This document shows, one piece after another, positions 8,233 to 16,993 of a DNA stretch of 51,039 nt. The translations under genes were made by a program, and so were the position numbers. The first letter of the stretch is position 1. Every line of letters starts with the position of its first letter. The notes under the pieces were generated by a model, which was given only the letters and a program-made list of their open reading frames with translations, had not been told where the DNA came from and searched no databases. Origin of the DNA: an uncultured Pseudomonadota bacterium (GTDB taxonomy: Bacteria > Pseudomonadota > Alphaproteobacteria > RF32 > CAG-239); the NCBI GenBank assembly GCA_949295005.1, contig CASFJL010000007.1:1-51039 (forward strand), written 5' to 3'.

Positions 8233-8733
8233 TTATGATACAGAAAAAAAGAAACAATCTTCTTTCAAAACAAAGTCTTCATCTTCTTGTTGTTTTTCAA
8301 GTTCTGGTTTTAAGATTCCTCCGTGTTTTAAATAAAACTTTTGCGCGCTGGAATTGCCGTTAAGAGCAAACAAATAAAAATCTTCATTCACTTTTTGAGC
8401 AAAATTATTCAAGAGAGCCGAGCCAAAGCCTTTTCCTTGAACAGATGGCGCAACATATAAGGCATACAGCTCATATTTAAGAGGAACATTTTCATCTCTT
8501 GCTTTTCCGCCCCAAGCAAAACCTGTAACGATTCCTTGTTCATTTTCTGCCACCAAAATAATATCTTTTTGTTCTTTAATCCGATTCTGCCAACGCAAAA
8601 CTCTTTCGGAAGAAAACTTTCTTTTTTCTAAAATTTGTTGCGGAATTAGATTCGCATAAGCAAATTGCCATGTTTCACAATGAATTTTTGCAATAGAAAA
8701 AGCATCAAAAAGCTCTGCATAACGTATTTTCAT
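8233..8733 (-). CDS. GNAT-family N-acetyltransferase
   Basis: Predicted acetyl-CoA-dependent N-acyltransferase of unknown substrate. The acetyl-CoA loop is clear: LYVAPSVQGKGFGSALL (Q-x-x-G-x-G type) near residues 92-108. It is followed by a region typical of GNAT motif B (NSSAQKFYLKHGG). The ATG at 8733 is preceded by GAGG at 9-12 nt, so it is preferred over the ATG at 8763, which has no site. At 167 codons it is the usual length. It is divergent from lptF across a 98-bp region holding nested palindromes. Confidence 0.85.
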   Translation of the reverse strand: MKIRYAELFDAFSIAKIHCETWQFAYANLIPQQILEKRKFSSERVLRWQNRIKEQKDIILVAENEQGIVTGFAWGGKARDENVPLKYELYALYVAPSVQGKGFGSALLNNFAQKVNEDFYLFALNGNSSAQKFYLKHGGILKPELEKQQEDEDFVLKEDCFFFSVS

Positions 8734-8774
8734 TCTTGATTCCTCAAAAAAAGGTTGATTCATTTATAAATAAA

Positions 8775-8809
8775 GGTATGTTACATACCATGTATGCATA
8801 AAATGGTAT
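8775..8809. promoter_or_regulatory. nested palindromes in the GNAT/lptF divergent region
   Basis: GGTATG-TTA-CATACC (8775-8789) overlaps a second inverted pair, ATACCAT (8785-8791) with ATGGTAT (8803-8809). Three half sites of a GGTAT type therefore lie within 35 bp between divergent genes, as expected for a repressor or activator operator. Confidence 0.35.
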
Positions 8810-8831
8810 AAAAAGAATAAAAAACCGCGGT

Positions 8832-9965
8832 ATGAAAAAATTAAACCGATACATAATCAGGCAAATATTAGTGGGCTTTTTGCTGGTAACTTTTTCACTA
8901 ATGTCCATTATTTGGCTGACTCAGTCTTTGCGCTTTGTTGATTTAATAACCAACAACGGCATTCCTGTGAGCATATTTGCAAAGTTAACATCATTGCTCA
9001 TGCCCAGAATTTTTACGATTCTGGCACCGATTGCCGTGTTTGCATCAGTTTTGTTTGTATATAACAGAATGCTTTCTGATAGAGAGTTGGTTGTGATGAA
9101 ATCAGCCGGTATCAGTCCGATGCAATGCGCGGTACCAGCCATAATTTTTGGCTTATTGATGTCATTTTTCAATCTTTTTGTATATAATTATGGGATTCCG
9201 TGGTCAGAAAAAGAATTTAGTGAATTGCAGTGGAAAGTAAAAAATGATGTTTCACATTTAATGCTCAGAGAAGGAGAATTTACCACACTGCAAAACGGAT
9301 TAACCGTGTTCATTACCACACATGAAAAAGACGGAGCTGTTACCGGCATTATGGTTAATGATGAAAGAAACCCCAAAAGCAAAGTGACCATATCAGCAGA
9401 AAAAGGGCGTGTTGTTTACACAAACAAAGGTCCAAAAATCATTATGGTGAACGGAGCCAGACAAGAGATTGATAATCAGACCAAACAGTTTACATCCGTA
9501 TCATTTGCGCGATATTCGGTCGATTTTGGTATGCAAGAAAATACACGCAAAAAAGAGGCCGGTGTAAGAGAAAAAAGTTTGGAAGAATTGCTCAATGCAA
9601 GAAATAATCCGTCTTTAGATGAAAAAGAGGCCAATCGCTATTTTGTAGAAGGTAACAGACGTTTGCTAAATCCATTTTTTAATCTGGTTTTTGCCGTGTT
9701 AGGGTGTACCGGATTATTATGTGGAAATTTTAATCGCCGTGGTCAAACCAAAATCATATCCATATCTATTACGGCTATGATTATAATATTGGCGTTAGAT
9801 TTATCTTTAACCAATATTGCCGTTAATAATATTTCTTTGTTGAGTATGATTTATGCAAATTTAATTTTGCCATTTTTATGCTGTATATATTTATTGTTGT
9901 TTTACAATCCGGCAATGTTCAATCGCAAAAAAGAAGTTCCTAATGAGGTTTTGAAAAATGAATAA
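8832..9965 (+). CDS. lptF: LPS export permease LptF
   Basis: Inner-membrane permease of the LptB2FG transporter that extracts LPS and passes it to the periplasmic bridge. YjgP/YjgQ architecture: an N-terminal pair of membrane segments (LVGFLLVTFSLMSIIWL), a third near residues 95-120, a central periplasmic beta-jellyroll (about 125-265) and three C-terminal segments. The N-terminal signature SLRFVDLITNNGIPVSIF and YNRMLSDRELVVMKSAG match LptF better than LptG. It overlaps lptD by 8 nt. lptG, which normally accompanies lptF, is not in this window. Confidence 0.88.
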   Translation: MKKLNRYIIRQILVGFLLVTFSLMSIIWLTQSLRFVDLITNNGIPVSIFAKLTSLLMPRIFTILAPIAVFASVLFVYNRMLSDRELVVMKSAGISPMQCAVPAIIFGLLMSFFNLFVYNYGIPWSEKEFSELQWKVKNDVSHLMLREGEFTTLQNGLTVFITTHEKDGAVTGIMVNDERNPKSKVTISAEKGRVVYTNKGPKIIMVNGARQEIDNQTKQFTSVSFARYSVDFGMQENTRKKEAGVREKSLEELLNARNNPSLDEKEANRYFVEGNRRLLNPFFNLVFAVLGCTGLLCGNFNRRGQTKIISISITAMIIILALDLSLTNIAVNNISLLSMIYANLILPFLCCIYLLLFYNPAMFNRKKEVPNEVLKNE

Positions 9966-12228
9966 TATGAACAAAACCTTATTAACTTCTGTTGCAATTT
10001 TTTCATTTATGATAACAATTGCCTCTGCGCAAGAAGTTGTTTACAACACAACAGATGCAGGAACACTTTTGAGTACATCTGACATAGATACAATGCCCAA
10101 AGCTGAGTTAAACCCGCTAAACCTTCCCGAAGCGGCAGAAATTATTTCTCCCAAAATAGAAAGTGAGGAGCAAGATGTTTATTTTAGCGCCAATGAAATG
10201 CAAAATGATCAAAGGCTCAGCACAATTACGGCTTTAGGAGATGTTAATATTGTCAGAGACGGCTTAACCGTTAAGGCAGATAAAATAGTTTATAACCAAA
10301 AAGATGACATTGTCACGGCGGTTGGTAATGTGGCTTTATTAAACGAAGACGGCACTATTGTTTTTTCAGACTATGTTGTTTTGTCTGATAAGATGCAAGC
10401 CGGTGAGATGGAAAACATCAAAATCATTATGAAAGATAAAAGTCAGGTTGCCGCTTCAAAAGTAAAAAAATATGCCAATGATAACAAGACAATGTATAAT
10501 GCGGTTTATTCACCTTGTGATGTATGCACGGGAAAAAATCCTTTATGGCAGCTCAAAGCCAGAAAAATCAGGCACAATGCAGAAGAAAAAAATATTTATT
10601 ACAATGATGCTTTTTTAGAAGTAAAGGGTGTTCCGGTTTTTTATACGCCGTTTTTATCTCATCCGGATCCAACGGTCAAGCGCCGATCAGGCTTTTTGAT
10701 TCCTAATTTGGCAAGTAGTTCTTATTTAGGTGCAGCCATTCAGCCGAGATATTTTTGGAATATTTCAGATCAAGAAGATTTATTTTTAGACCCGATTTTT
10801 TCAACTGATAAAGGAATAATTTTCAGTGGAAAATATAATAAATATATGTATCGCGGAGAATTAAGTGCCGAAGGCAGCTTTATGCGAGATGAAGATAAGG
10901 ATGAGACCAGAGGAAACATTTTTGCCACAGGTCGGTATGAAGTTAATGATTATTGGGTTGCCGATATGGATATTAACTATGCTTCAGATAGAAATTATTT
11001 AAAAGATTTGTCTTTAGACAAGCAAGATGATGCATGGTTGACATCTAGTTTGAAAATGCAAGGCTTTGATAATAGAAATTATGCCTCAATAGAGGGATAT
11101 TATTATCAGCTTATGAGTTATGATATGAAAGAATATGATGAGCCCGTCATATTACCGTTATTAAATTATGAGAACATAAGCAATGTTGGGCCGTATGGTG
11201 CATATAATAAGACAAATTTAAATTTTGCCTCAATATACAGAGAAGAAGAGACAAACACGCAAAGATTTTCAATGATAAATTCTTGGGTCTTGCCATATAC
11301 CAGTCCATATGGCGAAAAATATAGAATGATAGCCTCTGTAAAATCTGATTTATATTATGTTGACAATTATATCAATCCGGATAAAGAAGAGTTTAGCGGA
11401 GGAGTTGCACGCATCTTCCCGCAATTAGGCTTGGAGTGGAAGCTTCCGTTTATTAGGGCCACAGAAACATCAAGACAAATCTTAGAGCCGACAATTGTGG
11501 CTGTTGCAGCACCTAACAGCAGTAACAAGACCGATAAAATTCCCAATGAAGACAGCCAAGATTTTGAATTAGATGACTCAAATGTGTTAGATATTGACCG
11601 CTATGCCGGATATGACCGTAATGACACCGGTAGCCGTATCAGCTATGGATTTAATTGGAATTCTTATGGAGATACTTTTGGTCGCACATCTGCCTTTTTA
11701 GCTCAGAGTTATTATTTTGAAAAAAATGAGTCAATAAACGACACATCATCATCAGAGCAAGGAGAGGATACAACACACTTTAGTGATTATGTCGGAAGAA
11801 TTTATGCCAATCCGACAGATTATTTTGATTTAAATTACCGTTTCAGATTAGATAAAGAAGATTTTGATTTAACCTATAGTGAGTTGGGCACATCAATCGG
11901 TCCCAGCATTTTAAATGCATATATATCATATATTTACTTGCAAGATAATCAATCATCATCTTTAATAGAAAACAGTGAAAGAAAAGAGCTTTATACATCC
12001 ATAAGCAGCAGATTAACCAAAGATTGGCGGATTCGCATTTATAATCGTCATGATTTAACAGATGGCGGCGGTTCTTTGGAATATGGCGGAGATTTAATTT
12101 ATGAAGATGAGTGTACACAACTTTTCTTTTATATGCAAAAAGACAATTCAAGTGATCCGGAATATGACGGAGACTTTGAATTTGGGGTCAATTTTATCTT
12201 AAAGACACTTGGCGGAATGACAAAATAA
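9958..12228 (+). CDS. lptD: LPS-assembly outer-membrane protein LptD
   Basis: Outer-membrane beta-barrel that, with LptE, inserts LPS into the outer leaflet. A signal peptide ends ASA-QE near residue 24. An LptA-like jellyroll follows (DVYFSANEMQNDQ...GDVNIVRDGLTVKADK), then a long barrel rich in alternating aromatic segments. Only three cysteines are visible: a CDVC pair near residues 187-190 and one near 719. E. coli LptD has four, so the disulfide pattern must differ. GAGG precedes the start, which overlaps the end of lptF, so translation is probably coupled. At 756 residues it is family-typical. Confidence 0.92.
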   Translation: MNNMNKTLLTSVAIFSFMITIASAQEVVYNTTDAGTLLSTSDIDTMPKAELNPLNLPEAAEIISPKIESEEQDVYFSANEMQNDQRLSTITALGDVNIVRDGLTVKADKIVYNQKDDIVTAVGNVALLNEDGTIVFSDYVVLSDKMQAGEMENIKIIMKDKSQVAASKVKKYANDNKTMYNAVYSPCDVCTGKNPLWQLKARKIRHNAEEKNIYYNDAFLEVKGVPVFYTPFLSHPDPTVKRRSGFLIPNLASSSYLGAAIQPRYFWNISDQEDLFLDPIFSTDKGIIFSGKYNKYMYRGELSAEGSFMRDEDKDETRGNIFATGRYEVNDYWVADMDINYASDRNYLKDLSLDKQDDAWLTSSLKMQGFDNRNYASIEGYYYQLMSYDMKEYDEPVILPLLNYENISNVGPYGAYNKTNLNFASIYREEETNTQRFSMINSWVLPYTSPYGEKYRMIASVKSDLYYVDNYINPDKEEFSGGVARIFPQLGLEWKLPFIRATETSRQILEPTIVAVAAPNSSNKTDKIPNEDSQDFELDDSNVLDIDRYAGYDRNDTGSRISYGFNWNSYGDTFGRTSAFLAQSYYFEKNESINDTSSSEQGEDTTHFSDYVGRIYANPTDYFDLNYRFRLDKEDFDLTYSELGTSIGPSILNAYISYIYLQDNQSSSLIENSERKELYTSISSRLTKDWRIRIYNRHDLTDGGGSLEYGGDLIYEDECTQLFFYMQKDNSSDPEYDGDFEFGVNFILKTLGGMTK

Positions 12229-12243
12229 AGAAAGGAGCATGGG

Positions 12244-13167
12244 ATGAAAAAAATATTTTTTTGTTTGATATTAAGCCTATCCGTATTACAAAACACACAG
12301 GCCAATGCTCAAAAATCCGTAAAAATAGCAGCATTAGTGAATGGAGAAATAATTTCCAATCAAGATATTCAAAACAGAATGAATTCATTTTTAATGACCT
12401 CGCAAATTCCGTTAAATAAGCAAACAAAAGCATTGATAGAGCAAAAAGTTTTGCATAATGCCATAGATGAAAAAATCAAACTTCAAACAGCAGAAAAAGA
12501 AGGAATAAAAGTTAGTGAACAAGATATCAATGCGGCAATAAAAAATTTTGAAAAAAACAATAAGATTCCGCAAGGAGAACTAAAAAATATTTTAAAGCAA
12601 GCCAAAGTATCTGAAAAAAGTTTTAGAGAACAAATGAAAGCAGATTTGGCTTGGATTCGCTTGTTAAGAAACAAACTCCGTTTTGAAGGAGATATCACGC
12701 AAAAAGAAATAGAACAAGGCTTGGCAGAAGCTAAAAAAGATTTAAATACCCCAAAATATTTTATTTCAGAAATATTTATTAAAAAAGAAAAAGCCAAAGA
12801 CATTCAAGACTTGGTAGATAATTTAAACAAAGATCCCAGATTTGAGTTATATGCCATGAAGTTTTCTGATAGTCCGAGTGCGGCCAAAGGCGGAAATTTA
12901 GGTTGGATAAATCAAGGTCAATTGCCCGATAAGTTAGAAGAAGTGATTTTGAGTTTGAAAGAAGGAGAAATAAGTCAAGCAATTCCCTTAAATGATGGTT
13001 ATTATATAATAAGATTAAATCAAAAATTTAATCCTAAAAAAGATAAACCCCAAATGCCGAGTGAAGCAGAAATAAAAAATTATCTGACTAACCAAAAAAT
13101 GGAAAGATTATCTCAAAAATATTTGCAAGATTTAAGAGTAAATTCAATTATAGAAATCAGAAATTAA
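12244..13167 (+). CDS. surA: periplasmic SurA-type chaperone / peptidyl-prolyl isomerase
   Basis: Escorts outer-membrane proteins such as LptD to the BAM machine. It has a signal peptide (cleavage near ANA-QK), the SurA N-terminal helical domain with VNGEIISNQDI, and one parvulin-type domain (PKYFISEIFIKK...DSPSAAKGGNLGWINQGQ...IPLNDGYYIIRLNQK). E. coli SurA has two parvulin domains; a single-domain form of about 307 residues is usual in alphaproteobacteria. It lies 15 nt after lptD with AAAGGAG before the start, and rsmA begins 1 nt after its stop. It belongs to the LPS-export operon. Confidence 0.88.
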   Translation: MKKIFFCLILSLSVLQNTQANAQKSVKIAALVNGEIISNQDIQNRMNSFLMTSQIPLNKQTKALIEQKVLHNAIDEKIKLQTAEKEGIKVSEQDINAAIKNFEKNNKIPQGELKNILKQAKVSEKSFREQMKADLAWIRLLRNKLRFEGDITQKEIEQGLAEAKKDLNTPKYFISEIFIKKEKAKDIQDLVDNLNKDPRFELYAMKFSDSPSAAKGGNLGWINQGQLPDKLEEVILSLKEGEISQAIPLNDGYYIIRLNQKFNPKKDKPQMPSEAEIKNYLTNQKMERLSQKYLQDLRVNSIIEIRN

Positions 13168-13168
13168 T

Positions 13169-14023
13169 ATGGAAGATTTAAGCTTAAAAATAGAAAATTT
13201 ACCTTCTTTAAGAGAGACCGTTGAGCTTCATGGCTTAATGGCCAAAAAGGCTCTTGGTCAAAATTTTTTGCTAGATAAGAATATCACAGACAAAATCATC
13301 AGAACATCTTTATCAAAACAAAATAAAAAAAGTTTTGAAGGAGAATATGTTTTTGAAGTTGGTCCCGGCCCCGGAGGTTTAACCAGATCGGTTTTAAGCG
13401 CCAATCCAAACAAATTAACCGTTGTGGAGATGGATGAGCGTTGCATCCAAATTATGGAAGAGCTTCAAGAAACAGTAGGAAAAGAGCGTTTAGAGATTAT
13501 AAAAGGAGATGCTTTGCTGGAAGATTTTAACCAATATGAAGGACAGCCCAAAAACATTGTAAGCAATTTGCCTTATAATATTTCAGTTCCTTTATTGGTC
13601 GGTTGGTTAAAGCAAATTAATAATTTTGATAGTTTAACATTAATGTTTCAAAAAGAAGTGGCAGACAGAATTTGTGCTCCGACATCTTGCAAAGACTATG
13701 GAAGAGTATCGATTCTTTCTCAGCTTTTGTGTGAAACAATTCGTTTGTTTGATATCAATCCAAGTTGTTTTGTTCCTGCGCCAAAGATTTGGTCCACGGT
13801 TGTTTTGTTCCGCCCAAAACATATCAATATAGATGAAAAAACATTTGCCAATTTGGAAAAATTAACCGCTTTGGCTTTCAATCAAAGAAGAAAGATGATT
13901 CGGCAAAGTTTAAAAAGCATAAAAAATTTAGAAGAAAAATGCACATCACTTGGGTTGGACTTAACTTTGAGGGCAGAGCAAATCTCGCCGGAACAATATT
14001 TGGCTTTGGCAAAAATTATTTAA
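13169..14023 (+). CDS. rsmA: 16S rRNA adenine dimethyltransferase RsmA (KsgA)
   Basis: SAM-dependent dimethylation of two adjacent adenines in helix 45 of 16S rRNA during 30S assembly. Diagnostic motifs are AKKALGQNFLLDKN near the N-terminus, SAM motif I VFEVGPGPGGLTRSVL, and catalytic NLPYNIS. The C-terminal helical domain has FNQRRKMIRQSLK. It starts 1 nt after the surA stop, so it is translationally coupled. Its 3' end overlaps convergent xerD by 8 nt. pdxA, often found between surA and rsmA, is absent here. Confidence 0.96.
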   Translation: MEDLSLKIENLPSLRETVELHGLMAKKALGQNFLLDKNITDKIIRTSLSKQNKKSFEGEYVFEVGPGPGGLTRSVLSANPNKLTVVEMDERCIQIMEELQETVGKERLEIIKGDALLEDFNQYEGQPKNIVSNLPYNISVPLLVGWLKQINNFDSLTLMFQKEVADRICAPTSCKDYGRVSILSQLLCETIRLFDINPSCFVPAPKIWSTVVLFRPKHINIDEKTFANLEKLTALAFNQRRKMIRQSLKSIKNLEEKCTSLGLDLTLRAEQISPEQYLALAKII

Positions 14024-14921
14024 GCCGACTAAGAGGATGTAGTTTTTTTACGGTATCAATCAGCTTTTCAGAAGTAATATGAGTATAAATTTCTGTTGTT
14101 GAAATATCTTCATGACCAAGCATTTTTTGCACGCTGCGCAAATCAGCATTATGGTTTAATAATCTGGTAGCAAAAGTGTGTCGCAAAACGTGAGGAGATA
14201 CCTTTTCCGGATTAAGTCCGGCTTCTATGGCCAAATCTTTAAGGGCAATAAAAAAGGCTTCACGAGAGATGTGTCCGGAACTAGATTTTGTTGAGGGAAA
14301 CAACCAAATAGAGCGTCTTCCTGCTTTTATAAAATATTCACGAAAAGAAGTATAATCCAAAACGGCATTTTGAGCGGTTTTAGAAATAGGAATCAATCTT
14401 TCTTTGCTTCCTTTTCCTTTAATTAAAATTTCATTTTTTTCATAATTAATACAGTTTTCCGGCAATCCGACAAGTTCAGAAACACGCAAGCCGCATTCAG
14501 ACATCAAAATAAGCATGGTTGCCATTCTTCTGTCAGAAGCGGAGTTTTTGGCTTGTGCCGTGTTAATTAAAGATTGCAGTTCAGCTTCAGTCAAAAACTT
14601 TGGCAAAGGTTTATGCTGTTTAGGAGACAGAAGATAAACCGCCGGATTTTCTTTTATTAATTTTTCAGAGAAGAGGAATTTAAAAAATTCTCTGATTGCA
14701 GAAATTTTTCTGGCAATGCTTTTAGGTGCGTAATGCATATTAGACAACTTTTGCACCACCAAAGACAAATCTTTTTCATCTGCAGAAAGTATATCAGAAC
14801 AATTAAGCAACGAGATTAACTGCTCAATATCACGTCGATAATTTTGAATTGTGTTCAAAGATGCGCCGCGTTCTGCAAGCATCATATTCAAAAAGTTTTC
14901 TATCAGAGCAGAAACAGACAT
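14016..14921 (-). CDS. xerD: site-specific tyrosine recombinase XerD
   Basis: With XerC resolves chromosome dimers at dif, activated by FtsK. The N-terminal SAM-like core-binding domain covers about residues 1-90. The catalytic residues are visible: Arg146 (ECGLRVSEL), Lys170 (IKGKGSKERL), His244 and Arg247 (SPHVLRHTFAT), His270 (MLGHEDIS) and Tyr279 (TTEIYTHI). The XerD assignment over XerC rests on its position beside aroK, a common alphaproteobacterial arrangement. Its start overlaps the stop of an upstream tiny membrane ORF by 1 nt. Confidence 0.9.
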   Translation of the reverse strand: MSVSALIENFLNMMLAERGASLNTIQNYRRDIEQLISLLNCSDILSADEKDLSLVVQKLSNMHYAPKSIARKISAIREFFKFLFSEKLIKENPAVYLLSPKQHKPLPKFLTEAELQSLINTAQAKNSASDRRMATMLILMSECGLRVSELVGLPENCINYEKNEILIKGKGSKERLIPISKTAQNAVLDYTSFREYFIKAGRRSIWLFPSTKSSSGHISREAFFIALKDLAIEAGLNPEKVSPHVLRHTFATRLLNHNADLRSVQKMLGHEDISTTEIYTHITSEKLIDTVKKLHPLSRLK

Positions 14922-15067
14922 TATTTTTTGTTCAGAAAAGCATTTTCCAAAGGTTGTTCCACTTGCTCAGAAGACATGGGAATTTCAGCCGTAATAACAA
15001 AACCAATGAGCAAGAGCACAATTAAAGCTAAAAAGTAAAATAATGTTTTTGATTTTTTTTGACGCAT
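14921..15067 (-). CDS. 48-residue single-pass membrane protein coupled to xerD
   Basis: A short ORF upstream of xerD: a basic start (MRQKKSKTL), one hydrophobic helix (FYFLALIVLLLIGFVITA), then an acidic tail (SSEQVEQPLENAF). Its TAA shares a base with the xerD ATG (TAATG), which implies coupled translation. The ribosome-binding site is weak (AGG about 12 nt upstream). A basic-helix-acidic layout suggests a real N-in membrane peptide rather than chance. Function unknown. Confidence 0.6.
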   Translation of the reverse strand: MRQKKSKTLFYFLALIVLLLIGFVITAEIPMSSEQVEQPLENAFLNKK

Positions 15068-15153
15068 GATATATAACCTAAAAAAAGTTAAAATGAATTT
15101 ATAAATTATAGTTAACATAAAAACTATAAAAGGAAAATTAAAAAAAAGCAAAG

Positions 15154-15696
15154 ATGGAACAAAAAATAGATAAAATAATTTTATTGGTCGGTTTGATGGG
15201 CAGCGGCAAAACAAGCGTTGGCAAAAGGTTAGCCAAAAAGCTTAATCTTCCGTTTGTAGATGGAGATAATGAGGTTGAAAAAGCCTCAGGCTTATCTTTG
15301 ATGGATTTGTTCAAATGCTTTGGAGAAGCAGAATTTAGAGCCGGAGAAATGCGCGTTATGAAAAGATTGTTGCAAGGCGCACCCTGTGTTTTAGCTTCCG
15401 GTGGAGGGTCTTTTGTTGCCGAGCAAACCAGAGCTTTGGCCAAAGAGCACGCTTTAACCATTTGGCTTAAAGCAGATTTAGATGTGTTGTATCATCGCAC
15501 GGCCGGAAGAAGACACAGACCCTTTTTAATAGGGAGTGATGATCAATTAAAAAACAAATTAGAAAAATATATAAATGATGAATACCCTTATTATTCAGAG
15601 GCCAATATTGTGGTGGAAACCAAAGAAGAACAGGTTGATGTAACGGTTAATCGAGTGATTGAAGCCATAAAACAATATCTTAAAGAGAATAAATAG
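15154..15696 (+). CDS. aroK: shikimate kinase
   Basis: Phosphorylates shikimate at the 3-OH with ATP in aromatic amino acid and chorismate synthesis. It has Walker A GLMGSGKTSVGKRLA near residues 13-27, the shikimate-binding DGD near 37-39 with FRAGE, the GGG motif in LASGGGSFV, and the lid arginine region AGRRHRPFL. At 180 residues it is typical. In many alphaproteobacteria it is followed by aroB; here it is not. It is divergent from the small membrane ORF and xerD, with a short shared intergenic region and no strong ribosome-binding site. Confidence 0.95.
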   Translation: MEQKIDKIILLVGLMGSGKTSVGKRLAKKLNLPFVDGDNEVEKASGLSLMDLFKCFGEAEFRAGEMRVMKRLLQGAPCVLASGGGSFVAEQTRALAKEHALTIWLKADLDVLYHRTAGRRHRPFLIGSDDQLKNKLEKYINDEYPYYSEANIVVETKEEQVDVTVNRVIEAIKQYLKENK

Positions 15697-15797
15697 TTTT
15701 TTATATTTTCTGAGCCATAGTTTAACAAAGCATAATTTTTTTAAGGCAGAGGAGCTTAATCTACCAGATTTGTCATATTTGTTTAACAAACAAAGTT

Positions 15798-15826
15798 TTG
15801 ACAAAAGGGGTAAAATCTGCTATTTT
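15798..15826 (+). promoter_or_regulatory. sigma70 promoter of the lipoprotein gene at 15859
   Basis: Perfect TTGACA (15798-15803), a 17-nt spacer and TATTTT (15821-15826). It ends 32 nt before the start codon. Confidence 0.75.
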
Positions 15827-15858
15827 GAAAGCGAGAGATAATTAAATAATAAATAATT

Positions 15859-16245
15859 ATGACAAAGAAAATAAAATTCATAGTTATTTTGGCACTCAGT
15901 GCAATAACTATGATGTTGAGCTCTTGCTCAACAATTTTGAGTACGGCATATGCCGTATCAGCCCTTTCGGGCGGTGCTAATCTAGAGAGATATACCGGCG
16001 GGTATAATCCAATCCCGCTTGGCAATGACGCCTACATCACTCCTGGAAAGAGTGAAAAGGTGGAGTATGGAATATCTCTGGAGAAGGCAAAAAAAATGTT
16101 GCCTTCATATGTGAAGGTAACTCGAGTTTTGGGGGTGTTCCGCGATCCTCGCGGATGTATCGGGTGGGCATTTGTCTGCTACAATACAAGAAATTTGGTT
16201 ACAGGAGAATATACCGTAACCAAATATGGATACGTTCCACAATAA
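15859..16245 (+). CDS. small lipoprotein of unknown function
   Basis: A 128-residue secreted lipoprotein: basic N-terminus MTKKIKF, hydrophobic core and lipobox MLSSC with the lipidated Cys near residue 23. The mature part has Gly/Tyr-rich stretches and a later Cys pair (RGCIGWAFVC). I recognise no family. It has its own strong promoter and its own terminator, so it is a monocistronic gene. Third-position GC is visibly higher than in neighbouring hypothetical genes, as in well-expressed genes. Confidence 0.8.
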   Translation: MTKKIKFIVILALSAITMMLSSCSTILSTAYAVSALSGGANLERYTGGYNPIPLGNDAYITPGKSEKVEYGISLEKAKKMLPSYVKVTRVLGVFRDPRGCIGWAFVCYNTRNLVTGEYTVTKYGYVPQ

Positions 16246-16249
16246 AATA

Positions 16250-16292
16250 AAGCCCTTGAGTTCTTTTGAACTTAAGGGCTTTTCCTTTTTTA
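16250..16292 (+). terminator. rho-independent terminator after the lipoprotein gene
   Basis: AAGCCCTTGAGTTC (16250-16263) pairs with GAACTTAAGGGCTT (16268-16281) across a TTTT loop, with one G-T wobble, then T-rich sequence. Confidence 0.88.
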
Positions 16293-16305
16293 TAGCAAAT
16301 AAAAA

Positions 16306-16992
16306 TTACAAATATTCGTCTTTATATTTTTTTTCAATTACCACTTTTTGATACATATTACCAAAATAAAGAGATTTTTTCCAAATAAAATCTGCTTTGT
16401 TTTTTACAAAAGTATCCACTTCTCTATCCCACAAAACTTCAGTAAAAGGTCTATAAAGCCGATTAAACAATTTCACAATATATCGCAATGGATGCCACCA
16501 AACCGGATTATGATAATCAATAATAACAACTTTTCCACCTTCACGCAAACTATCAAGAGCGGCTTGCAAAATTTTGGCTTTTTGAATATGCGGAACCTCA
16601 TGCAACAGCATAAATAAAATCACCAAATCATAATTTTTTTTGAGTGCAGTATTGGCATTTTGTTGAAAATAGCGAATAGGTGTTGCTTGAAAAGTCAATT
16701 TCTTTTTAGCTCTTTTGAGTTGAATTTGACTAATATCCAAAATATCATACATTCCGTTGATACCGACTTTTTTTGCGGTTTGCTCCATTTGGTCACCAAA
16801 GGTGCAGCCCAATTGCAATGTTTTTAATCCGGGGACAACTTCTTTCAAAACAGCGTTGACCAAAGTGTTTCTGCAACCAAAACTAAGCAAAGCCTTCACC
16901 CACTCTTTGTCTGCCCAAGAAAACAAAGCTTCATTATTATAAAAATCGCCGTAAAGTTCTTTCAAATAAAGAGGAATTTTTTTAGACGTCAT
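16306..16992 (-). CDS. rquA: RquA-like rhodoquinone biosynthesis methyltransferase homologue
   Basis: Resembles RquA, the class I methyltransferase-fold enzyme needed to convert ubiquinone to rhodoquinone for anaerobic fumarate reduction. Family-like features from memory: the altered SAM motif I TLQLGCTFGDQ (no GxGxG), DISQIQLKRAKKKL, LVILFMLLHEVPH, and the strongly RquA-like GGKVVIIDYHNPVWWHPLRY followed by LWDREVDTF. The start at 16992 is chosen because AGGATAG lies upstream and the HPt stop is 1 nt away (TAGTATG). It is the last gene of the run starting with the periplasmic protein. A UbiE/UbiG-type methyltransferase is the alternative, but the DYHxP-WHPLR block argues against it. Confidence 0.74.
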   Translation of the reverse strand: MTSKKIPLYLKELYGDFYNNEALFSWADKEWVKALLSFGCRNTLVNAVLKEVVPGLKTLQLGCTFGDQMEQTAKKVGINGMYDILDISQIQLKRAKKKLTFQATPIRYFQQNANTALKKNYDLVILFMLLHEVPHIQKAKILQAALDSLREGGKVVIIDYHNPVWWHPLRYIVKLFNRLYRPFTEVLWDREVDTFVKNKADFIWKKSLYFGNMYQKVVIEKKYKDEYL

Positions 16993-16993
16993 A

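Noticed and set aside
16306..16992. Calling this gene UbiE or UbiG
   Set aside because: The SAM motif lacks the GxGxG of those enzymes, and the DYHNP-WHPLRY block is not found in them as I recall; RquA fits better.
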